64,000 nucleotides of DNA from Turnera subulata (lineage: Eukaryota; Streptophyta; Magnoliopsida; Malpighiales; Passifloraceae): the NCBI GenBank assembly GCA_028386065.3, contig JAKUCV010000854.1, positions 124,001-188,000 of the forward strand. Direction: 5' to 3'. The position numbers were made by a program, and so were the translations under genes. Positions within the stretch are counted from its first letter, which is position 1. Every line of letters begins with the position of its first letter. This document shows positions 55,893-64,000 of this stretch, one piece after another. The notes beneath the pieces were generated by a model. The model ran no database searches. It saw only the letters and a list, made by a program, of their open reading frames with translations, and was not told where the DNA came from.

Positions 55893-57506
55893 TGTGAATA
55901 CCCGACCCAAAATCACTTGGGCCTATTCACCTTTCCTTTACACCATCTTCATAAGCATCATCTAACATCTTTGGAGTCGCCTCCCAAATTTTATTAAGGG
56001 ATAAAAACTCGGGAAAAAACCTTCATGTGACTCCATTTAGGCAACTGGATAACGAACCAAAGAAGCTGGACCCGGGGATTCGTCTTGGATGGGAAGGTGT
56101 TAGGCACCCATCCATGTTGGGGCGAAACTTTGTGCAATTAGAGGATTTTGTGTGCCTGGTGCAAGTGTGCAAGTGTGAGCACCAAAACACATAATAACTG
56201 AATATTAAAAAGAAAGAGGAGAAGAAGAAGATTGGGCTTGAGTTTCCACCACTAGAAACCACCTACGTACCCCGGCGATCGGGTTCAAAGCCCACGTAGT
56301 ACTTGACATGGCATCACAACAATCACATCATCATCAACATCAACATCTCAACAATAATTGGTCAGACAAAAAGGGATTAGGATTACCTCTTGTAGCCCTC
56401 CTCTAGCTCCTTGGTTTGGGTTGTGCCTACCACACAATTTCCTCCCACTCCTCAACTCATTCTTGGAGTTCTTCTTGATTTTCCCTTTTGCTGCCTTCAA
56501 TGGATGATGCTACCCATGAAATTCTACCAGATTTTTGCCTATGGAAATATTTCTTAAGCTTGGAGAGATAGAGTATCTCCAAGCTTCAAAGCTTTATGAA
56601 GAGTATTTGTGTAATAGAATTTGTGTCCTGAAATGTGGGAGGGGGATCCTATTTATAGTGTTTTGGATAGCCTAGGGGCGTGGACCGATTTAATGACCAA
56701 GGTAATGGCAAAAAAAATCTGGGCCAAAACCGAGTAGAATCAGATTACGGGCGAAAATCAGGGAGAAAACGCATTTCTAGGTGTGCATGACCGCCACGGC
56801 CGGCAGTCATCCTATGGATGACAGCCAGGCCGGGCGGTCATGGGTGGAAGACCGCCCAGGCGCGGCGGTCATCCCGAAATGACCGCCAGCGCCTACGCAT
56901 CTCACACGTTCTTTCCTTTTTCGGTCCCGATTCGCCCCTAATTCCTCCCTGATTGTTCCTACCGCGTAATTAACCCCTAGACTGCCCAGAATCCTCTGCT
57001 TTCTTGATTACTACTCCTCTCAATCATCTCCTAATTGACTAATTACACATCGATTCCTCATTTTAAGCCAAAATCATACCAAAAACATTCTTGCTATTAG
57101 GGAATGATTTAACTCTGATTTTACACGAAAATCAAAGCTAAAATTGTCTGCAAGAAAGGTGTTAATGGGCTGTGCAACTCTGAAGAAAAGTTCATACCTT
57201 ACTAAATGGGACCCTTACATTCATCTTGAACCCAAGAATAATTATAATTGGGTTTAATAAATAAACAAGCCCAAATTTAATGAGAAAAAATATATTTTAG
57301 CAATTTAGTCCTTAACATATCCTATGATTAAATGGTCTCACTAATCCTAGGCATATAAAATTCTTAATTACTATAACGTATAAATTCTACTAAAATTAAA
57401 CCCCGTCCATGCTTTAACCCAAGACTAACTCTTCAATCTTTTGATTCAAATATGTCTGGAGTCTAATTTCAATATAATTTTCATGAGTCAAATTTGGGTG
57501 TTCACA
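55893..57506 (-). repeat. 5' LTR of element D
   Basis: 1,614 bp, collinear with 49293-50935 with scattered substitutions and a shorter GGCGGTCAT cluster. Followed by TSD ATGAC at 57507-57511. Confidence 0.92.
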
Positions 57507-57511
57507 ATGAC
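57507..57511. repeat. Target-site duplication ATGAC (right) of element D
   Basis: Second copy of 49288-49292. Confidence 0.92.
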
Positions 57512-57621
57512 GTATCACTCATTATTTGTTATTATTAATATAATATTAAACAAGGGTATTTTAGTCTTTCAATTTGAAAAGGTCGTGCTTTTATTGATAG
57601 TATATAGAGTATAGATATAGA
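57512..57621 (-). other. 5' termini of H3 and probably H1
   Basis: 57512-57615 ends H3 (gtcgtgcttttattgatagt, atatagagtataga). The following tataga (57616-57621) would complete the H1 5' tip if H2 inserted six bases inside it: ...attgta at 15420 joined to tataga reads, on the minus strand, TCTATATACAATATAAAAGC, parallel to TCTGTATACTATATAAAAGC of H2. The run of tataga units makes the exact joint ambiguous. Confidence 0.55.
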
Positions 57622-58173
57622 TATAGATATAATTTTGTGGAATTTAGGTATGCTCATGTTTGTTTAAAAGTAGAAATTAAGCCTAGATTTATTCTAATAA
57701 TCGTAATTTGTTCAATTTACCAAAAAACACAGAATCTATTACATAAGTGGTTCACGATTTATTGATTCACCCCCATCATTGCCAACCTCTAACCTCTACT
57801 GACTTTCGTCGTGAGGGTTGTTATTACTTGTTTTGCTTTTGAAGTTTTAAAACTACAATTTTTCAGAAAACTTCAACATCAGATTTAATTGTATTCTGCT
57901 TTTATTTTGACCACAATAGAATAATTTTTTGAGCTATTGTCACCGTACGCATGAGTAAACTCCATTGAATATGTTTAGTGACGCATAATTAAGCTCCAAG
58001 GTAAAAAATCTGCTTGGTCTCTAATCCACCAATTTGTATTTATACACAACATCGTTCCATGGAGGCGAAACCTCCTCCCTACAGATAATTGCAAGAATTG
58101 AAAAAATACGAGAAGGGTTTTAAATGTTTCTTGTATAGTTTGTTCGTCTCAAAAAGATCAAGATAATTAGATA
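57622..58173. other. Interval between Helitron cluster and element C
   Basis: No gene or element recognised. Confidence 0.4.
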
Positions 58174-59387
58174 TGTTGGAGTTGTGAATCGGTTGATAAT
58201 TAAGAAGATACTTAAGGTTAATTAAGTATGATTATTAACATAAGGTATGGATTAAATTGGGACAATGATTATGATATTGTAGTATGCCTTTAAATGCAAT
58301 TTAATATGCCAATTATTATTATATGATTAAATGTACTAACTAGGTTTTGATTATGACAAACCTATACAAATCTATGTATAGCATCTTGTGCTTCTAACCA
58401 TCAATTGCAGCTAACAAAGATGGTCAAATCATGATCAAAATGTGGGAAGAAGTGTGAGTGGGATTGGAGACTGCGTTAGTGGAGTTGACATGTCGCTTTC
58501 AACAAAAAGCCAACCATGTGACTTGATTTGTTTAATCCCTATGGGCATTGGTCAAACAACCTAGGACACTACTATTTGTAGAATCTAAATCAATGGAAAG
58601 CCTACCTTAAATAAATCAAATGTCAGCTGAATTCAAACTTCCTAGGACCAACCTAGGACTATGCTAAACAATGACATCAATGACAAAAAGCTGCAGACCG
58701 CTGGATCTCGTGCCAAAGTGAAAGGGACAACAGGCATTATGAATGTTGACGCTCTGGCACCTCGAGAGACAAAACAGCTGGATGGAAAGGGACACATAAC
58801 GGATCTTTTGAATTCAAACCATCCAACTTGCCTGTATAAAGAGATGCTGATTCAAGGAGAACTTCAGAGCTACTAAACCGAGTTTCAGAATTCAAGCAAA
58901 CATAGTTGCACTTGCAGTTCTCAATCAAGCAAAGAGAAAGAGAGAAAAACTTTTCTTAGTTCATACATTGAGAGAAAATATTTGAAGGGAAAAGTTGTTG
59001 TACTTAATTGTACACTTTGTATCAGTGGGTTTGTGTAAGACAAAGCTAGGAAAAGCTTTGTGGTGAGTGTGTGAGGTTAGAGTTGAGCCTAGAGAAAAAC
59101 TTGTACTAAGGGTTATTGGTTAAACCCCTGAAAAGCCATAATAGAGTGTGTTAGAAATCTCAAGGGGGAATCCTTCAGTAGTGGAGGTAGTCCCGTGTGG
59201 CGAACCACTATAAATCCTGTGTCCAAACTGTCTCTAATCTTTCCTCTTAGCATTTCAATTAGTGTGTTCATTAGTAGTCCTAAACACAAAATCCAGAGAT
59301 TAAAACAGTTTGGCATTAGTGGCGCCATAGTAGGTTTTAATCAAAAAATGCTAATTCACCCCCCTCTTAGCCACTTTTGGGCAAACA
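58174..59387 (+). repeat. 5' LTR of element C (start uncertain)
   Basis: End is clear (TTTTGGGCAAACA then PBS). The start is placed at TGTTGGAG (58174) from the expected length; without the 3' LTR or TSD it cannot be confirmed. TATA box tataaa at 58835-58840; a U5 stretch (aggttagagttgagcctaga) parallels A. Confidence 0.55.
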
Positions 59388-59402
59388 ATTGGTAGCGGAG
59401 CT
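59388..59402 (+). other. Primer binding site of element C
   Basis: attggtagcggagct directly after the LTR, the same variant as in A, B and N. Confidence 0.75.
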
Positions 59403-59443
59403 TGGAATCTCCATTTGTGGATTAACATCCAGGAGAAAAGATC

Positions 59444-61078
59444 ATGGCATTTGAGGGAAACAACATCAACAATGCATCCTTCTCTAATGGCCTCAACATT
59501 GATCATTGGAAGTTTCGCATGAAGACCTTTCTTGAAGGAAAGGATCTTGAGATGTGGAAAGTTGTAAATTCTCCTTACTCACGTCCAACTAAGGAAATGA
59601 AGACCTGGAGTGAAGCTGAAATGAGGAAAGCCAAACTAGATGCCCAAGCAAAGAATGCACTCCTTTGTGGCATCTGTCAAGCTGAATTTGAAAGAGTCAG
59701 ATCATGTGAAACATCACATGAAATTTGGAGTACTCTTTCCATTGCGCATGAAGGAACAAACGAAGTCAAAGAATCAAAGAAGAATCGACTGATGAGCGAG
59801 TTTGTGTTCTTCCAAATGTTGCTAGATGAAACCATACAAGAACTTGACACAAGATTCACTATCTTGTGTAGCAACTTAGCTTGTCTTGGCAAAATCATTA
59901 CAAACAAGGAAAAGGTGACAAAAATTCTTCGATCTCTTCCCCCTGAATGGGAACCGAACGTTACTGCTATTGAGGAAGCCAAAGACATGAACACTCTCAC
60001 TTACAATGATCTTATGGAAAGTCTCATTGTAAAATTTGAAGAAAAACCAAAAAGAAAGAAGGATATAGCTCTCAAGTCTTCACATGAGAGTGATTCCAAA
60101 AGTGACCCAGATGTTGCCTTAATTACAAAGAAATTTGTGAAATTCATGAAAAGGAGAAATCTCAAGGGTATGAACTTCAAAGGTGTGAAGGTTGATGAAT
60201 CAAAGAAAGAGCAACCTTTGTGCTATGGTTGCAATCAACCCGGGCACATCAAGGCCGAATGTCCCAACATACGAAAACCCAAGTTCAACAACTTTAAGAA
60301 CAAGGATAAGAAAGCAATGACTGCAAGGGATGACCTTGATTCTGATGATGAATCGGATGAAGAGGAATCGCCAAACCTTTGTCTTATGGCACAAGAAGAA
60401 AAAGAGGTAAATCATTCCAACTCATCTAGTTTTTCTTTCGATGAACTCCATGATGCATATGAAGAATTATATGAAAGTTTTAAACCCATGGCCAAAACAA
60501 ACAAAGCATTGAAAAGGAGGTTGAACTTTTAGAATCTGAAAAGAAAGAGTGTATGGTAAAAAATGAAGAAATGGCTACAAATTTGACCCTGGGTAATAAT
60601 GGCTTTGAAGACGCCAAAGTGGATAGAGAAACACTTGCTAAGTCACAAAAGGTTTTTGTGCAACAATTTGATACATGTAAAGAAGAGAATACAAGACTTG
60701 CACATGAAAATGTAGATCTGAAAAAGACTGTGGATTCTCTGAAAAGTATGCTTGAAAAGTTTGATCATGGTAGTAAAGATTTAGATATGATTCTAAGTCA
60801 AAAAAGACATACATTACAAAAGGTAGGTCTTGGAGCTACACACCATATTTTTCAAGCTAAGTCTAACTATGTCTCTAATAACCGAAAAACTAAAGCATAT
60901 CATAGGACTGAATTTGTTAGAACTGCATCTAGCCATAACATCACTTGTCACTATTGTAATAGACATGGACACAAAATCTCTTTAGGAGAAAGAATTGTTC
61001 CGTAAGTTTATATGGGTACCTAAAGGTACCAAGACTAATTCACAAGGACCCAAGCATCTTTGGGTACCTAAAACTTGA
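59444..61078 (+). pseudogene. Element C gag (frameshifted)
   Basis: ATG 59444 opens 362 codons: MAFEGNNINNASFSNGLNID, WKFRMKTFLEGKDLEMWKVV, IWSTLSIAHEGTNEVKE, then the first zinc knuckle CYGCNQPGHIKAEC and an acidic stretch (DLDSDDESDEEES). A frameshift near 60525 leads to a second part (60553-61005), with coiled coil and the second knuckle start CHYCNRHGHK. The knuckle is incomplete (GHKISLGERIV). Ends WVPKT then TGA (61076-61078), as in A and B. Confidence 0.88.
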
Positions 61079-62320
61079 CATTGCAACAGGTCAATGGGGA
61101 TGAGTGGGTGCTCAAGACATATGACGGGTGATATGTCCAATTTCTCAACCTTAAATCCGAGAGGTAAAGGTTCTGTCACCTTTGGCGACAAATCAAAAGG
61201 AAAGCTATTGGGTATAGGTAATGTCGGTAAGGATCCAACCATTGAGCATGTGTTGTTAGTTCAAAATCTAAAATTCAATTTACTTAGCATAAGTCAGTTG
61301 TGTGACCGTGGATGCAAAGTAATTTTTGAATCTAATAAATGCCTAGTAACTAACAATGACAACAACCAAACTTTGCTTGTTGGTAAAAGACAAGGAAACT
61401 TGTATTCTATTAATATGGTTGATGTCTCTAATCCGGAAAACAAGTGTTTAAATGTTAGGACAGAGACTACGGAGCTTTGGCATAGACAATTGGGGCATGC
61501 ACATCATGAGCTTATATCAAATCTTCAAAAGAAGGAACTTGTAAGGGGACTACCCTTGCTGAAGTTTGAAAAAGAGAAAGTATGTCAAGCATGCCAATAT
61601 GGAAAGCAGTTCAAAAGTTCATTCAAACAAAAAAAGTGCATCTCCACCACTAGACCACTTGAGCTATTACATCTAGATTTGTTTGGACCCATTAAGGTGG
61701 TAAGTCTTGGAGGTAAGAGTTACACATTCGTCATTGTTGATGACTATTCCCGTTTTACTTGGGTTATGTTTCTTTCACAAAAAGATCATGCACTTTATGA
61801 GTTTGCCTCTTTAGTAAGAAAACTTCAAAATGAAAAAGGTTACAAAATAACAAAGAATAGGAGTGACCATGGTGGCGAATTTGATAACTTTGTGTTTAAT
61901 CATTTTTGTGTAGAAAATGGAATCGAGCATACATTCTCGGCTCCTCGAACTCCTCAACAAAATGGGGCAGTAGAGAGGAAGAACCGAACATTGCAAGAGA
62001 TGGCAAGAACAATGCTAAATGAACAATGATTGCCAACTTACTTTTGGGCTGAAGCCGTGAACACCGCATGCTATGTTCTAAATAGGGTAACCATCAGGTC
62101 ACAGCTTGAGAAAACACCATATGAGCTTTGGCATAATAGAAAGCCAAACATAAGCTACTTCAAAGTTTTTGGGTCAAAATGATTCATATTAAATACCAAA
62201 GACTCACTTGGAAAATTTGATGCTAAATTTGATGATGGTGTATTCTTAGGATACTCAACTAGAAGTAAAGCTTATAGAGTTTACAACAAAAGAACACTTA
62301 TAGTTGAGGAATCAATACAT
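61079..62320 (+). pseudogene. Element C protease remnant and integrase
   Basis: The protease active site is deleted: the frame goes from the gag end to MGMSGCSRHMTGD, lacking the LDSG residues. Integrase zinc region: HRQLGHAHHELI, CQACQYGKQFK. Core: HLDLFGPIKVV (Asp), NRSDHGGEFDN (Asp), RTPQQNGAVERKNRTL (Glu); the triad is present. Stops at 62027-62029 (MLNEQ-TGA-LPTYFWAEAVN) and near 62181 (GSK-TGA-FILNTK) break the frame. Confidence 0.9.
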
Positions 62321-62704
62321 GTGGTCTTTGATGAAATTGAGTTAACTAACAATGTTGATTCTGTTGAGGATGTGTTCTGCCAGCAACCTAGAGACATTAT
62401 TGCTAACACTCCTGAAAGGTCTGCTGAGATTGAAGAAGAGTTGCATGATGATACCGCAACTCAACTTGAAACCAACACACAAGCTGTACCACATGTAATA
62501 CCAGAAAGTTCGGCATTGAAGGTGCCAAAAGGACTGTCAACTAGTGATATTATTGGTGATCCATCTAAAGGAGTAACCACAAGAACCTCCTTGCACAATC
62601 TTAATTCCCATCAAGCTTTTCTCTTACAAATTGAGCCCAAAAATGTCGATGATGCTATCAACGATGAAAATTGGGTGATGGCTATACAAGAAGAGCTCAA
62701 TCAA
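62321..62704 (+). pseudogene. Element C reverse transcriptase start, cut by CACTA element
   Basis: VFDEIELTNNVDS, the variable linker, GVTTRTSLHNLNSHQAF, and DDAINDENWVMAIQEELNQ, where A and B continue with Phe-Lys-Arg-Ser. The frame ends at the CACTA terminus. Confidence 0.9.
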
Positions 62705-64000
62705 CACTACAATAAATTCATTCTTGGGGGACATTTTTTGTGATGACGTTCTGGAATACGTCTCCTAAAATGGTTTTTTTTGACAAAAAATGGATAACAT
62801 GTCACCAATATAAATTTTTTGTGACGAGGTCAATTCATCACAAGTAATGAACATTTTGTCCCCAAAAGTATCATTTGGTGACAAAAATCATAAGCGTCAC
62901 CCTAATTCGTCACTAATAAATTAGAGCCAAAATTTTTTAACTCCAAGATATGGAGGGAAGAATTTAGTGACGAAATGAATTACTTAAACTACGAATTATA
63001 ACACGTCACCAATCATTGGATTATAGATGACGCACTTTTGACATCACTATACAATAACAACCATGGGAGACATAATATTTTCGTCTCATTTTCATTAATT
63101 TTGGGGACTTCACCCTAACTCGACTCTAATAAATTAGAGCCAAAACTTTTTAGCGCCGGATATGGAGGGAAAACTTTAGTGACGAAATGAATTACTTAAA
63201 CTGTGAATTATAACACGCCGCTAATCTTTGGATGATATATGGCGCAATTTTTACATCACTATATAATAACAGCCATGGGAGACATAATATTTTCGTCCCT
63301 TTTCATTAATTTTGGGGACGTCACCCTAATTTGTCACTAATAAATTAGAGCCAAAATTTTTTAGCGCTAAGATATGGAGGGAAAAATTTAGTGACGAAAT
63401 GAATTACTTAAACTACGAATTATAACACGTCCCCAATCACAGGATTATAGATGACGCCAATTTTTGCATCACTATACAATAATAACCATGAGAGACAAAA
63501 TATTTTCGTCCCTTTTTTATTAATTTTTTGGACGAATGAAGAATCATCATGGAAAAATTTATCTATTAACAAAATTTGGAAAAATAATATGGGGGAAAAA
63601 TTTAGAAACGAAAAGAATTTTTTAATCCACGAATTATAACATGTCACCAATAATTAGATTATAGATGACGTAATTTTTGCATTACTATACAATAATAACC
63701 AAGAGAGAAAAAATACTTTCGTCCTTTTTTTATTAATTTTGGGGATGAATGAAGAATCATCACTGGAAAATTTATCTTTCAAAAATAAATGGGGCAAAAA
63801 TATGGATGGAAAAATTTAGTAACGAGACGAATTACTTAATTATAAGATTTAAATAGCTGCATATCTAAAAAAATTATAATAATTTTTTTACTACAATAAT
63901 ATAAATAATAATTTTATTATAATTAATTTATAAATCTTACACTATCATTAATATAGAATTTTAATGGTATAAAGAATTAATCGTATAATAATCAAAATAA
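62705..64000 (+). mobile_element. CACTA (En/Spm) DNA transposon terminus, continues outside window
   Basis: CACTACAATAAATTC at 62705 is a CACTA terminal inverted repeat. It interrupts the element C RT codon series right after CAA (62702-62704), the likely 3-bp target duplication. About 1.3 kb of non-coding subterminal sequence with direct repeats follows, typical of the superfamily. Transposase and the other end are not in the window. Confidence 0.85.
62942..63860. repeat. Five subterminal repeats of 212-214 bp
   Basis: The landmark tttagtgacgaaatgaatta recurs at about 62963, 63175, 63387, 63601 and 63815 (spacing 212, 212, 214, 214). Each unit also has tataacacgtcacc, gatgacgcaatttttgcatc and aaattagagccaaaa. 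The last two units are more diverged. Confidence 0.88.

Larger units (their letters stand above)
49293..57506 (-). mobile_element. Gag-only Tat/Ogre-type Ty3/Gypsy element D
   Basis: 8.2 kb, TSD ATGAC, LTRs of 1.6 kb (TGTGAATACCC...GGTGTTCACA). The PBS TGGCGACTCCACTGGGGACT (probably tRNA-Arg type) lies on the minus strand two bases after the 5' LTR. Only gag is recognisable; protease, RT, RNH and integrase are gone. A tandem-repeat tract fills the 3' UTR (50936-52760), a known habit of Tat/Ogre elements. Non-autonomous by internal deletion. Confidence 0.88.
35321..57615 (-). mobile_element. Helitron H3, non-autonomous, split by elements B and D
   Basis: 3' end at 35321: CTAG followed by gcacgtgcgatgcacgt, a strong hairpin. 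5' end at about 57615: minus strand tctatactctatatactatc then aataaaagcacgacc, a Helitron-type start. Helitron sequence itself is 35321-36165, 48998-49292 and 57512-57615, about 1.2 kb and non-coding, so it depended on RepHel from another copy. Exact right boundary is uncertain by a few bases because of tataga repeats. Confidence 0.72.
58174..62704 (+). mobile_element. SIRE/Maximus-like Ty1/Copia element C (5' part)
   Basis: LTR end GGGCAAACA at 59387 followed by attggtagcggagct (PBS), then gag, protease remnant, integrase and the start of RT in the order of A and B. A more distant relative of these (about 60-65% similar in gag by eye). The 3' half is absent from the window because a CACTA element is inserted in RT at 62705. 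Confidence 0.85.

Overview
This window is plant nuclear DNA, probably from a eudicot, and consists almost entirely of transposable elements inserted into one another. Evidence for a plant: Ty1/Copia elements with a third, env-like ORF after pol (SIRE/Maximus style), a Tat/Ogre-type Ty3/Gypsy element, Rep/PIF1-helicase Helitrons with plant-type ends, a CACTA terminus, a plant LINE RNase H tail, and a fragment of a type I (AGL62-like) MADS-box gene. I found no intact host gene, tRNA, rRNA or CRISPR array. The only long uninterrupted protein gene with clear features is the gag of one young non-autonomous Copia element (25721-27124, minus strand).

Layout. 1-1340: degenerate tandem repeats and an LTR-like piece of an old Tat-type element. 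1440-2285: 3' end of a LINE. 2815-3126: MADS-box pseudogene, minus strand. 3848-57621: a nested Helitron cluster of about 54 kb, all on the minus strand. Helitron H1 starts at 3848 with its 3' end (CTAG plus hairpin). H2 starts at 15421 and H3 at 35321, each directly against the 5' end of the previous one. Each has been split by LTR retrotransposons. H1 carries a Ty3/Gypsy element (E, 5994-13333, TSD ATAAG). H2 carries SIRE-like Copia A (19098-34294), which in turn carries non-autonomous Copia N (23295-28972, TSD CCTTG). H3 carries SIRE-like Copia B (36166-48992, TSD AAAGG), with a 1.7-kb insertion inside B, and the gag-only Tat element D (49293-57506, TSD ATGAC). 58174-62704: a third SIRE-like copy, C, cut in its reverse transcriptase by a CACTA transposon that runs off the window (62705-64000).

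How the parts relate. H1 and H2 are decayed copies of the same RepHel helicase. A, B and C are decayed copies of related gag-PR-IN-RT-RNH-(env-like) elements. N and D keep only gag plus LTRs and would need proteins from other elements. The most striking unexplained structure is in the N LTRs: eleven pairs of the 12-bp palindrome AACATCGATGTT (or near copies), every pair exactly 21 bp apart, repeating every 73-74 bp. Four of the pairs are preceded at a constant distance by AACGGTCA, and one of these is a full match to the plant M-phase MSA element. The D element has another unusual array, about 40 small GGGCA/TGCCC hairpins in its 3' UTR.

Assembly cautions: a 215-base N gap in one N LTR, a single N flanked by an exact 82-bp duplication at 39115, and a 65-C homopolymer at 34230 where the end of an LTR is missing.
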